Shown here piece by piece: positions 24,491 through 36,200 of a stretch of 64,000 nucleotides of DNA (positions within the stretch are counted from its first letter, which is position 1; each line of letters begins with the position of its first letter). The DNA comes from Neoechinorhynchus agilis (Eukaryota > Acanthocephala): positions 10,230,001 to 10,294,000 of the forward strand of contig CM121342.1 in NCBI GenBank assembly GCA_051530055.1. Direction: 5' to 3'. The position numbers were made by a program, and so were the translations under genes. Below the pieces are notes generated by a model. It had not been told where the DNA came from. It ran no database searches and worked only from the letters and a program-made list of their open reading frames with translations.

Positions 24491-25440
24491 TGAAATGTAG
24501 AACGATGCAACACTGCTTTCTGAATCGCTGATTCTCCGATAAAAATAGTTGGCTGCACTGTGTGTTGTTGCGACTAACCATTTTTCAAGGTTAAAAATTC
24601 TGCGGTGTTTGGCCCGACGGCACCAATTGTGTCAATAGTGCGAGAGGTTGGAAAATGTAGATTGGCGGATCGAAGCATTTTGCATTTGTAAACATTTCGT
24701 GGGATGAATGAAATCTTTATTACTGACCGCTTGTATTTCTACACCGACCTTTATTTGTCCCAATCTTTAAGCTCAATAAAATATGCTAAAAATCGTGACC
24801 ATAAATGTTTAGGATAATAGAACCATATCTTTAAGAGGACTATTTCTCCCAATGAAGATAAAAGATTCTCTACAATGCACCTTAAGAAAAAACACAAGTA
24901 TGAACTTTAAAATCTAGAACCGTTTTACCTTCAACTTTAATTTCTGCCCAAAAAATGTCAACTACTAAAGTTTTCTGAAGCAGAAGAGTCTGGATCACTG
25001 AGCTGTCGTCCTAGGACGGATACAGTGTTCCCCGTTGTATGCAGGAGGAATGCTCCTGCCCTCGAACCGTCAGTGATTCGTCTCAGTCTCTTTTATAATT
25101 TATTTACCAGTTCCTAAGCCGCGGTACCGAACAATCCGAATGTCTCGACACCAAGAGGAAACGAAATAATAATTTCGACTCAAGTCGCATTATTTTGTCT
25201 TTTTGCGGTCCTCAGCGGCGGTTACTGCTTCCCCGGGTTAGACAGCGGCAAATTTTATGTTACTGTCGATGGGAAGCCGACAAAGATTGCTCGGTGGGCA
25301 CGACTAAGAATTGCGTTCACTTGTAAATTTCGCCTGATTGCTGACAGACGAGACCATGGCGTCCCGATGGCTCCGCGGTCGCTCCGCAACAGCAGCGATG
25401 GGATGTGCACATCAGTACCCCAAGTCTCAGGGACACCACA
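24491..25440. other. Unassigned DNA upstream of a Penelope-like insertion
   Basis: No clear gene was found. A GC-richer stretch at about 25000-25440 has short open frames on both strands but no motif I recognise. The target sequence of the next insertion lies at its end. Confidence 0.4.
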
Positions 25441-25881
25441 ATCCTTACTGTAAAGAAATTATTCATTATAGTTTCAGTTTCAATCAGCGATGTTTGATTA
25501 AGAAAATAGATTTATCTTGAAAATTTTCGGCCTTTTCGTTGGCCTTCTTCAGTCAATCTACAATTTAAAAGAAGCATGGTCAAATAGTGTATCCGGTGGG
25601 ACTCGCAGACCGAGTTTGTAGTCAGCTTTGTTGACAACAAAAGTACCTGTTTGCTGGATAATGATGGCTTCCACAGTCACTCGGTCGCGTCTTACGTCAC
25701 TCCTCGCAAGAACCTCGATGCCATCAAAATTGATTTCATGCCCACTGCCATTGATGTGGGACACTGTCGCCGAGCTCACATCAGACTTTTTGATAGTTGT
25801 TCTTCTGTGTTCAGCAATCCTCCTATTTAGATAGTTAGTCTGTCATCAAACATCGCTAATTGAAACTGAAATCCTTACTGT
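25441..25881 (-). mobile_element. Truncated Penelope-like element with perfect 11-bp target duplication
   Basis: Both flanks read atccttactgt (25441-25451 and 25871-25881). Inside, the minus strand at 25558-25860 encodes the tail of a GIY-YIG endonuclease: an EHRRTTIKKSDV-like stretch, then HINGSGHEINFDGIEVLAR. The two ends carry an inverted copy of ttcagtttcaat, agcgatgtttgat. Read on the minus strand at 25519-25554 there is CTGAAGA, a GGCC/GGCC hairpin and GAAA. All of this fits a short Penelope-like element whose terminal block has an inverted partial copy at the other end. Confidence 0.8.
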
Positions 25882-26788
25882 CACGTCGGAGAGAAGGGTA
25901 CCCACAGAAGCGATTGGGATAACGTTGAACCTAGCACCCGATTATCTTGTAGAGGCTGTCGCCAATCGAGTTCGGCTCACCAGGTTACGAGAATCTGAAA
26001 TTAAAGAGTTGTGAATTCTCGTGGTACCTGCTCGCTACCGGAATCTTCACACCAAAAATTAACAACCTCCACGAATTCTTCATCCAAAATATAATTCTCG
26101 CCAAGAAAATACTGAACTATTTTGCAACTTGCTTCATACGATCCCAAATAAGGTGGCAGAGGAATATCTGCTACTCTTCGGATACCCAAACCGTCGGACG
26201 ACTCAGGCAAGGACGCTTGATGCCAGGCCTCGTCCGGCAGCTGAGTATTTAAAATTTTCTCGAGAGAGGCTTTTACCCTCTCGTCCTATTTTGCCAGCTT
26301 CTCCTTGTCCAAAAAAGGCGTTGTGCTGAGCTTATAAAGAAATGTTTGAACGAAGAAGGAATAATTCATAAAATCGTTCACACAGCGAAATTTTAATTCA
26401 AAGATCTATTTATTGACTGCAGATCCAAATTAATTTTTCATAAGTTGAATATCTTCATCAAGTTTGAGAATTCAACATTATCCTTAATTATTTGAAAATC
26501 GCAGAGTACTAACACGTTACATTTCTATTACTGCACTTTATAAAGATTTAAATTTCATCAATTAAACCTTCGAATGATGAGTTATGATGACATGAGTGAA
26601 AGCAAATAAATATTATTGTTTCCTCTGTAGTTTAAAAAAAATCCGAACGCTACAATAGAGCTATTATTTTCTTAGTGACTTTTATTTGCAATCGTGGAAT
26701 TTCAAGCTAACGAACGAGCATATAAATCGCTTTTAGTTTAGCGCAAAAAGATTTTTTCAACTTTAAACCAATTTATTGTTGTGAAGGG
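25882..26788. other. Non-coding DNA between two Penelope-like elements
   Basis: There are short open frames only, none with recognisable motifs. AT content rises sharply after about 26330. Confidence 0.4.
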
Positions 26789-26790
26789 GG

Positions 26791-27602
26791 GAAATTATAT
26801 ATCCAAGAATCACTTTAATTGAAATATTTCGTCCAATCACGCTGGACTTCTTCAGTAAATTATCTGAAAAGGAATTTGGCAACCTCAATGTCTTATCAGG
26901 AGGTATCCTCAACTTTAGGGAATAATCTGTCTTGTTTTCCTCGAAAGTATCTGTTGACCAAGGTACACAAATGTCCGATTAAGTTCAGACCAATAGTTGC
27001 GGCTCATACATCATTTTGCTCAAGTTTGTCTAGAAAACTGGCTGTGATGCTTCGTCAGAGAATGGAACGGGGTGCAAATGTAGTATGCTCTGGAAAGGCT
27101 TTCATTGGTCGACTTAAGACGTCGTGGGACTCGCGTTCTATCATGGTATCGGCAGATGTGGTTTCATTATTTACAAATATCCCTGTAGATACTGCTATCG
27201 AACTGGCTATACCTATCCTACGGACCTATGATAATTGGAAGCTTTTGATCACTGATTGGAGGAAACTCTTGAGTTTCTGCACCAAATTTTCGAACTTCCA
27301 ATTTGAAGGAAGAGATTTTGATCAGGTGAATGGTGTAGCGATGGGCAGCCCTCTTGCACCGGTGCTCGCTGAGTTATACATGCGGCAGTGGGAAGAGAAA
27401 TACCTACCCACAATTCCTGGAATCTCATTATGGGTCCGATATGTGGACGACACATTTATTCTCCGTGATCGTTCTGACTATGCCTCCATGCACGTGCAGA
27501 ACTACCTCCATGCTAAAGATCCACACATTCAATGGTCGACCGATGTTGAGACTGACGGGGACGAAATATTTCAATTAAAGTGGTTCTTGGATATATAATT
27601 TC
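26791..27602 (+). mobile_element. Penelope-like reverse transcriptase fragment between inverted ends
   Basis: The plus-strand frame at 26819-27598 encodes a Penelope-type reverse transcriptase: KYLLTKVHKCPIKFRPIV, SADVVSLFTNIPVDTAI, NGVAMGSPLAPVLAELYM and the catalytic WVRYVDDTF. The fragment is closed by inverted repeats of about 43 bp, left at 26791-26833 and right at 27560-27602; the frame's first and last codons fall inside them. The left block continues into a hammerhead-like motif on the minus strand (CTGAAGA, GTCC/GGAC hairpin, GAAA; 26821-26855). The N-terminal part, the end of the RT domain and the endonuclease are absent. Confidence 0.82.
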
Positions 27603-27689
27603 TCCACTTTCACATACTCGTGGATTTTATCCTTAAAAATTTATTGTTCACTATTCTCAAATTATCTTTTTTTTAACATCCTGATTGTG

Positions 27690-28960
27690 TTTTTTAATAT
27701 CGAACTTCGCAGCGAATGCGATAGTGAAATACTGGAAAAGCCATTTCTAATTTTTTACATCTCAACAAACGACATACCTTTTGTCCCATTGCTGATTGGG
27801 AGTGCCAGACCCGTGTTTCTGGACTGCTGTTTTGGTCCTCTGAAGCCCCTGAGATTGTGCAATGGAGGTAGTTTCAAACTAAAGTTCGACTTATTGCCCT
27901 CCATCGTATTTTTCGTCGAAGCAATCACCATTGCTTCCATTATAAGACGTCTTAGTAGGACAGGTTGGGAGGAGATAAAGCTGGCTTCATCAAAGGCTAT
28001 CCTGTGCTGCACCCTCTCCGTGTGATTAGCGATTGCCGATGAATGTTCAAATCGTTTGCACGCATATTTATGCTGAGCAATCCGTATTAGCAACCCTTGT
28101 TTGGTTTGGCCGATATACGAAGCCTTGCAGTCCTTGCATGGTATTCGATAGACTCCTTACTCTATAGGGTGTTCCAGTTTGTTCTTGAAAAGTCCGTCCA
28201 GGCTTCCTTCCTTCTTAGCGTAGAGTACGACGTTTGGATCGATATGCTTCAAATCTCGTTCGAGTATATGCAGGGTTGTGTCATCCACAAATCTGATCCC
28301 CAGAAATATGCGGTTTTCGGATCCTAGTCTGGTTACAATGTTAGAAGCGATACCACGTGCTCGTCTCCTTGCCAATTTTAAGACCAATTCAGGAAAACCT
28401 CTCCTTCTTAGTACGTCAGTTACTTTTTTGAGTTCAGTTTCCCTGCTTAGAGTGGTCGAGCAGATCCTATATATCCTGGTCATTAAAGTTATGGCTGAGA
28501 ATATTTTGTATTTCATGGGTCTGTGAGTTGACCATTGAGGTGAGCCCATGGTGTACCTGGTTTCCGAAACACGGTGAAAACCCTATCACATCGCCGAGAA
28601 ACTTCTACATCCAGAAAGGTTATCTTATTTCCAATTTCTCGGTTGATCGTCCATTGAATACAAGGATGGATCTTATTCAACGTGGCTATAACATCATCTT
28701 CGTTCAGATTTTGTTCGGTTATAAAAAACGCATCATCGACATATTTCCAAATTTTAATTAAGCCCGGGATCATGTTGTACAGATCCTTTTCCCAGTGGCT
28801 CAAGTACAACTCAGCCAAAGTTAGTGCTAAGGGCTAACCCATCGCGACACCGTAGCATTGCTCATAGAAATGACCCTGAAATTTAAGAGCTGTTTTCTTA
28901 GTGCACCAATATAGTAATTGTACCCAATCATCTTCACCCATGTTCGGCATTTCATCGCTT
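27690..28960 (-). mobile_element. Degenerate Penelope-like element with RT and GIY-YIG parts
   Basis: Minus-strand order: RT pieces at about 28513-28960 (CYGVAMG, then LAELYLSHWEKDLYNMIPG and IWKYVDDAF, then NKITFLDVEVSR); a linker at 28157-28549 (GIRFVDDTTLHILERDL); and a GIY-YIG endonuclease at about 27755-28150 (RIPCKDCKASYIGQTKQG, then HSSAIANH and FDEASFI). The Cys pair before the YIG box is typical of Penelope-like endonucleases. The coding sequence is broken in several places. It belongs to a different subfamily from the RT fragment just to its left. Confidence 0.82.
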
Positions 28961-29082
28961 TTTTCTTTGTGTCTTAGCCGCCAACTTTACAACAAAAAAA
29001 ACATTCAGTTTTTAGAAACTGTTTATTAAATCTAATATGTCTATTATTAACGATAATAGTAGGTTAAATTCAACGAATTCCT

Positions 29083-29580
29083 CTAAAACCACCCGTGAAC
29101 TGGGCAATAGTTCTTTTTGGGTCGGTACTTCCCTTCGAGATTCTGCCTTGACTTTTGACTATTCAAAACCTTATTGCGTAGGTTCAGTGTTTCGGTTCCA
29201 TTGTCCATTTTCTTATACATTTCATGAATTTTAAGAAGATAAGTATCAGGCCTTGCATAGCTCATAATCTTGTCAACAGGTTTAGAACCTTCGTATGTGA
29301 CGAGTAGAGATCGTCCATCGTAACTGACGGATTTGCAAGTTTCCTTCGCTGCATCGTGATCGCAGTTCACGACAACCAAAGGAATATCGGGAAAATGTTT
29401 GATTATCTCTGACATGATCTCCAAATTTCGATCATATTTAATCGCACCAGTTGAATTGAACAGCACTAATGCAGCCTTCAAAGGATTCATCTTCTGTGTG
29501 AACGCGATCGTATGATCTAACATCCGTAGACCGTAGCTCATTTGCGTAATTAAACATATAAAGATAACAACCACGAGCAT
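29083..29580 (-). CDS. Secreted thioredoxin-fold-like protein
   Basis: A single-exon frame of 165 codons. Residues 1-17 (MLVVVIFICLITQMSYG) form a good signal peptide, so export or entry to the ER is expected. The body (ALVLFNSTGAIKYDRN, then DIPLVVVNCDHDAAKETC, then GRSLLVTYEGSKPVDKI) has the strand-helix-strand pattern and the VxxVNCD step of thioredoxin-fold proteins, where the central strand is followed by the redox-partner position. The CxxC active site is absent, so disulfide reductase activity is unlikely. The C-terminus is basic and ends CPVHGWF. Fold assignment is by pattern only. No partner is evident; its neighbour upstream is the DDX3-like helicase on the same strand. Confidence 0.5.
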   Translation of the reverse strand: MLVVVIFICLITQMSYGLRMLDHTIAFTQKMNPLKAALVLFNSTGAIKYDRNLEIMSEIIKHFPDIPLVVVNCDHDAAKETCKSVSYDGRSLLVTYEGSKPVDKIMSYARPDTYLLKIHEMYKKMDNGTETLNLRNKVLNSQKSRQNLEGKYRPKKNYCPVHGWF

Positions 29581-29694
29581 TTCTATCTTTGGCTTCGATG
29601 TTGTTCACAAGCACTTCTCTTAATCGATTTGAACGGGTTGAAATGAACGTGGTAAGTTTAACAACTTTGTATCTATTGAAAGCAAAGATCATGC

Positions 29695-31080
29695 GTTTAG
29701 TATTGGTAAACTTATTTTAATATTTACTAGCTCCAAAATATTTTGCGCCTTTCAAAAAATTTGTTTTTAAGGTAATAGGATACAAATATCATCCATTAAT
29801 ATTCCTAAAAGTTACCATGATTCGTGACACGGATTATAGCCTAGAAAGGATCAACAAGTTCTCAAATGAGCACACCATTGCCTTAAAATAAATAAAGTTT
29901 AAATCCATCTACGATGAAAATAACGACAATGTCCCTTGGAAATCTAGTGTTAAACGATATATCGTGCAGTACTAATGAAATTCTACGTTAAAAGCATCTC
30001 GTAAAATTTGGAATGCATTTATCGTTGTAATAAATTGAAGAACTTGAATATTAAATAATAAAAAATGATTTATGGACTGACATCTCCTTTCTTTTCGAAT
30101 ACAGTGGTTACATTAAAAAAAACTAATGCGGTTTGTATTCCTTATTTTTGCATCGATTATAAAATCTGAAAAGGACGATTTTAAATCGGATAACTTACTT
30201 AAAGCAATAATGTCATTTCCATAAAGTTTTTTGAGCAATTTATAATCTTAAACAGGGTGGAAATCATAAATTAAGGCACTACACCTTTTACTAAAAGTGA
30301 TTTATAAACAACCATTGAAATTTATCATCTGCTTAAAATTGAAAAACATCAAAGTATTTATATTTTGTTCATGTGACCAATTTTAAATTCGAAAAGTAAT
30401 TTACAAAATAACAGCATTAATCCCTTTACTAAAACAATAAAAATTTATCATTAATCTTATTAACATCAAAAGTACTAGATCCCAAATTGAATATTAACAC
30501 GTTCTTTTTCCCACTCAAAAGCAATTGATGTTAAAAAATTACGATGGGAACGGTGAAACATCTTTATTCTCCAATTGCCTCGATCGCACAAAGAAATTAA
30601 AAGTCTTGATTTAAGAAAGATGACGAACAGCAGAGCCAATCCTTTTACTGAAAATAAGTAGAAAATGACCCATAATCCGTGTTATCGGCGGTTTTCCCGC
30701 ATTTCCAGTTACCAGTTGTTTTTCAATACATTTCGACTTTTTAAAAACGTGATAGTAAACAAAAATAATTAGTAAATACTCATTAATCTTTATAGGCAGC
30801 CTAATAAAATCGAAGCATTAGTAATCGGAATTTTCGTGCGGAAACATAAGGATATTAAAAAGGTTTTCACATCACTCATTTTCGAAAATGCACTTTGACA
30901 TAAAAACAGTGGCAAAATTGTCGTTAATTTGCATTTTCTTTGATTTGTCTATTTAATTCGCACGGTTATGCGTAAGAAATTTCCTGGGACAAAATCTACA
31001 CACCAAGAATTTCCAAGATCGTATGAGCTACAAATAACGATGCTAAATATTCATTCCCGTTCATTGGGAGACAACAACTT
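29695..31080. other. AT-rich intergenic DNA downstream of the helicase
   Basis: About 1.4 kb without a supported gene or repeat. It contains the 3' flank of the DDX3-like gene and the promoter side of the thioredoxin-like gene. Confidence 0.45.
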
Positions 31081-31122
31081 TATGATTACCGCATACACAC
31101 CCTCGCCCGACCACGGACGGCT

Positions 31123-32922
31123 TCAATCATCCTCCCACCAATCCCTTTTAGGAAGCGATGTTCTTCGATTCGGTTCTTGTTGTTGTTGTTGTTGTTGCTG
31201 CTGCTGTTGTTGGTCTGTACCATTTCCCGCTCCACTGAATCTCCTAAAATCGTATCCACCGTAATTTGCGGTGGATCTTTGACTAGATCGCTGAGAGTTC
31301 CACCCTCCATAGGGTCTTCTCCCACTCGTTTCACGTGCCTGTAAGGCACAAGTGCGCAGAAAATCAGGGATGTCCTGTTTGGCCTCTTTGAGTAAATTAA
31401 CCAATCCTTGAACAATGTTCTTGTTTTTATTGGTAAACAACGCAGTGGCCTTTCCTTGGTTCCCTACACGACCTGTTCGTCCAATTCGATGAACGTATTC
31501 ATCAATATCTGTAGGAAGGTCATAATTTATAACATGTTTAACGTTTGGTACATCAATACCACGAGCTGCGACGGCTGTTGCAACCAGAATATTGGCGCCA
31601 CCTCTTCTAAATTCTCCTAACGCCTTTTCCCGTTCGATTTGCGATCGATCACCATGAATACATTGCGCTTGATATCCTGAATTGATCAAATACCGATAAA
31701 GACTATCAGCGCCACGTTTAGTCTCCACAAATACCAACGTGAGTTCACTTGGATTCTGTTGAAGAAGTTCAGTCAAGACTTTAGTTTTCTCGTGTTCATC
31801 AACCCACACAATCTGCTGTTTGATATTTTCACTCGTTGAACCAACACGACCGACACAAAGGAAGATGTAGTTGTGCAAGAATGCAGAAGCCAGTTCTTGG
31901 ATCTCACGTGGAAACGTCGCTGAAAACATTAGAGTTTGACGTTGACCAGTTGCGGGAACTTCTTGAAGGATCCGACGTATTTGAGGTTCGAATCCCATAT
32001 CAAGCATTCGATCGGCTTCATCAAGAACTAAAAATTTCACATTGTTAAGATTGAAGTTTCTAGGGGATCTTCGGACAATATCAATAAGTCTTCCTGGTGT
32101 TGCAGCCAAAACATCGACCCCACGACGAAGTTCGTCGAGTTGCGCGAGTATATTCGTGCCACCGTAGACGGTTACAACGCGAAGATTGGTATTAAAGCTA
32201 AACCGACGGGCTTCTTGGTAGATCTGAAGACAGAGTTCACGGGTTGGCGTCAGAATAAGACATCTCGGACCGTAAGGACAACCTTCGGTTAACAAATGAT
32301 GAATTATCGGAATCAAAAAAGCAGCGGTCTTTCCGGAACCGGTTTGAGCGCATGCCATCAAATCGCGCTTGTTAAGCACAACAGCAACGCCGTTCTTCTG
32401 AACCGGAGTTGGTTTTGAGTACCGAGCCCGGGCTATGTTAGCAGCCAATCGTTCGTGAAGTTGCAAAGCTTCAAAAGTTTCAAATGATTCCGGCGGATCT
32501 TGTCCACTTAGGGACACAGGGATTTTTTCGTAATCGTCAAAATTAATACCGGCACCCGTGTTACCGAACAAGTCGTCTTCGCTGTAATGAAACTGATGAT
32601 CAGGTTGAGACTGCCGTCGTCCAAGTACGGGTAATGAATGATCTTGACGTGAAGTCGATGATGGATATACAGGATGCGATACTTGGCGATAAAGAGGCAC
32701 TTGGCGCGATCTTTGGTCATCGTCAACACGACGTCGGCCCGTATTTTCGTGATTTTGATCCGATTTTCCACCCCGATTTTGATACCGGCCTCGTACTTGA
32801 GATGATCTTTGTTCATTCAAGGCTTGGCCTAATGCTTCCCAGCGAGATAACTTCCTTCTCGTATCTCCTCCTGGCCCGGGTAATGTACCCTTCGACTGCC
32901 GCCACGAATCATGCGAATCCAT
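31123..32922 (-). CDS. DDX3: DDX3/Ded1/Belle-type DEAD-box RNA helicase, intronless
   Basis: An ATP-dependent RNA helicase of the DDX3/PL10 subfamily, which acts in translation initiation and RNP remodelling. The frame of 599 codons has no intron. The motifs are complete and in order: Q motif around residues 147-175, Walker A AQTGSGKT 192-199, PTREL 226, GG 254, TPGRL 275, DEAD 301, SAT 334, HGDRSQIEREKAL 423, ARGID 453, HRIGRTGR 478-485. The N-terminal 130 residues are Arg/Gln/Asp-rich. The C-terminus has an RG/S-rich stretch, a run of 12 Gln and the WWEDD end, recalling the WW end of DDX3 proteins. A pyrimidine tract and AG lie four bases before the ATG, so an intron in the 5' UTR is possible. 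It is complete and looks functional. The lack of introns may reflect retroposition. Confidence 0.95.
   Translation of the reverse strand: MDSHDSWRQSKGTLPGPGGDTRRKLSRWEALGQALNEQRSSQVRGRYQNRGGKSDQNHENTGRRRVDDDQRSRQVPLYRQVSHPVYPSSTSRQDHSLPVLGRRQSQPDHQFHYSEDDLFGNTGAGINFDDYEKIPVSLSGQDPPESFETFEALQLHERLAANIARARYSKPTPVQKNGVAVVLNKRDLMACAQTGSGKTAAFLIPIIHHLLTEGCPYGPRCLILTPTRELCLQIYQEARRFSFNTNLRVVTVYGGTNILAQLDELRRGVDVLAATPGRLIDIVRRSPRNFNLNNVKFLVLDEADRMLDMGFEPQIRRILQEVPATGQRQTLMFSATFPREIQELASAFLHNYIFLCVGRVGSTSENIKQQIVWVDEHEKTKVLTELLQQNPSELTLVFVETKRGADSLYRYLINSGYQAQCIHGDRSQIEREKALGEFRRGGANILVATAVAARGIDVPNVKHVINYDLPTDIDEYVHRIGRTGRVGNQGKATALFTNKNKNIVQGLVNLLKEAKQDIPDFLRTCALQARETSGRRPYGGWNSQRSSQRSTANYGGYDFRRFSGAGNGTDQQQQQQQQQQQQEPNRRTSLPKRDWWEDD
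31176..31213 (-). repeat. CAA/CAG trinucleotide run coding for polyglutamine
   Basis: On the minus strand a run of about 12 Gln codons (CAA and CAG mixed) lies in the C-terminal tail of the helicase. It is a potentially length-variable microsatellite. Confidence 0.9.
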
Positions 32923-33239
32923 TATGCTGAAATAAGGTTTTAAAAATGCACTAAGTGCGGATAATCTCCATCCAACGATCGTGAAGAAATTCGCAGAAAG
33001 AATTCAAACTACGTCTTTCTTTTCTAAAAGGAAAGATACTCTCTTTTCGTCTACCTTTTACACTCATTTGTTTACGGTTTCCATCAATGCTATGAGATTG
33101 TGTCACCTTTGAAAAAGTAAGACACAAAAAATAAAATGTTAGTGATCCTAAAAAAATTGGGTACTGACGGGTTCTTCCAAAATATTTCTGTGAAACCACT
33201 GCTACATATTAAATATCGAAATCTCGGTTTTTAAACCCT

Positions 33240-36200
33240 AAATTTATCTCTATAAGAAAAAGAAGGGAAAATGGCCGCTAGCGGCGAAATTTAGCAACGT
33301 AAGCCTGTAAATGGTTAACGTCCCATCTCAGATTCGCAATTAATAAGCCATAATTTTTATTCCGACGAATCACGTAATTTCCACTAACATCTGAATTATT
33401 CTTGAGGTCAATAAATTCACAAAAACGGAATTTCTTGCATAAAAGAATGACTGCGACCTTTATCGGTATGTAAAGCAGAAATTTTAATTGGTTATTTTGA
33501 AAAAAACCTTTAAAAAAGCAGATGCAAAGTCGTATTTAAGATTCGCAATTCGTAAGCCATGGTTTTTATTGCGACGAATCACGTAATTTCAACTTACATC
33601 TGAATTATTCTTGAGGTCAATAAAATTCATAATAACGGAATTTCTTGCATAAAAGAATAACTGCGACCTTTATCGGTCAGTATGTACAGTAGATGGTTAC
33701 CTCGAAAAAACTTTTAAAAAAGAAGATGCAAAGTCGTATTTGAGATTCGCGATTCATGAGCCATAATTTTTATTCCGACGAATCACGTAATTTCCACTAA
33801 CATCTGAATTATTCTTGAGGTCAATAAATTCACAAAAACGGAATTTCTTGCATAAAAGAATGACTGCGACCTTTATCGGTATGTAAAGCAGAAATTTTAA
33901 TTGGTTATTTTGAAAAAACCTTTAAAAAAAGCAGATGCAAAGTCGTATTTAAGATTCGCAATTCGTAAGCCATGGTTTTTATTGCGACGAATCACGTAAT
34001 TTCAACTTACATCTGAATTATTCTTGAGGTCAATAAAATTCATAATAACGGAATTTCTTGCATAAAAGAATAACTGCGACCTTTATCGGTCAGTATGTAC
34101 AGTAGATGGTTACCTCGAAAAAACTTTTAAAAAAGAAGATGCAAAGTCGTATTTGAGATTCGCGATTCATGAGCCATAATTTTTATTCCGACGAATCACG
34201 TAATTTCCACTAACATCTGAATTATACTAGAGGTCAATAAAATTCATGATAAAAGAATTTCTTGTATAAAAGAATAACTGCTACCTTTATCGGTATGTGA
34301 AGTAGAAATTTTAACTGGTTATTTTGAAAAAACAAAAAAACAAGATGCAAAGTCGTACTTAATATTCGCAATTCATAAGTCATAGTCGTATTTAAGATTC
34401 GCGATTTATAAGCAATAATTTTTATTCCGACATATCACGTAATTTCAACTTACATCTGAATTATTCTTGAGGTCAATAAATTCATAATAACGGAATTTCT
34501 TGCATAAAAGAATGACTGCGACCTTTATCGGTAAGTATGGAAAGTAGAATTTTTAATTGGTTACCTTGAAAAAACTAAAAAAAGATGCAAAATCGTATTT
34601 AAGATTCGCGATTCAGAAGCCATGATTTTTATTGCGACGAATCACGTAATTTCCAATAACATCTGAATTATTCTTGAGGTCAATAAATTCATAATAACGG
34701 AATTTCTTGCATAAAAGAATGACTGCGACCTTTATCGGTCCGTATGTAAAGTAGAAATATGAAAATTTTAATTGGTTACCTTGAAAAAACTAAAAAAGAG
34801 ATGCAAAATCGTATTTAAGATTCGCGATTCATAAGCCATAATTTTTATTCCGACATATCACGTAATTTCAACTTACATCTGAATTATTCTTGAGGTCAAT
34901 AAATTCATAATAACGGAATTTCTTGCATAAAAGAATGACTGCGACCTTTATCGGTAAGTATGGAAAGTAAATTTTTAATTGGTTACCTGAAAAAACTAAA
35001 AAAAAGATGCAAAATCGTATTTAAGATTCGGGATTCATAAGCCATAATTTTTATTCCGACGAATCACGTAATTTCAACTTACATCTGAATTATTCTTGAG
35101 GTCAATAAATTCATAATAACGGAATTTCTTGCATAAAAGAATGACTGCGACCTTTATCGGTAAGTATGGAAAGTAGAATTTTTAATTGGTTACCTTGAAA
35201 AAACTAAAAAAAAGATGCAAAATCGTATTTAAGATTCGCGATTCATAAGCCATAATTTTTATTCCGACATATCACGTAATTTCAACTTACATCTGAATTA
35301 TTCTTGAGGTCAATAAATTCATAATAACGGAATTTCTTGCATAAAAGAATGATTGCGACCTTTATCGGTAAGTATGGAAAGTAGAATTTTGAATTGGTTA
35401 CCTTGAAAAAACTAAAAAAAGATGCAAAATCGTATTTAAGATTCGGGATTCATAAGCCATAATTTTTATTCCGACGAATCACGTAATTTCAACTTACATC
35501 TGAATTATTCTTGAGGTCAATAAATTCATAATAACGGAATTTCTTGCATAAAAGAATGACTGCGACCTTTATCGGTAAGTATGGAAAAAGAATTTTTAAT
35601 GGTTACCTTGAAAAATAAATCAAAAAAGTGCAAATCGTATTTAAGATTCGCGATTCATAGCCATAATTTTTATTCCGACGAATCGTAATTTCAACTAACA
35701 TCTGAATTATTCTTGAGGTCAAAAATAACGGAATTTCTTGCATAAAAGAATGACTGCGACCTTTATCGGTAAGTATGGAAAGTAGAATTTTTAATTGGTT
35801 ACCTTGAAAAAACTAAAAAAAAGATGCAAAATCGTATTTAAGATTCGCGATTCATAAGCCATAATTTTTATTCCGACATATCACGTAATTTCAACTTACA
35901 TCTGAATTATTCTTGAGGTCAATAAATTCATAATAACGGAATTTCTTGCATAAAAGAATGATTGCGACCTTTATCGGTAAGTATGGAAAGTAGAATTTTG
36001 AATTGGTTACCTTGAAAAAACTAAAAAAAAGATGCAAAATCGTATTAAAGATTCGGGATTCATAAGCCATAATTTTTATTCCGACGAATCACGTAATTTC
36101 AACTTACATCTGAATTATTCTTGAGGTCAATAAATTCATAATAACGGAATTTCTTGCATAAAAGAATGACTGCGACCTTTATCGGTAAGTATGGAAAATA

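Noticed and set aside
31408-32930. Plus-strand open frames across the helicase gene
   Set aside because: They are antisense shadows of the conserved DDX3 coding sequence.
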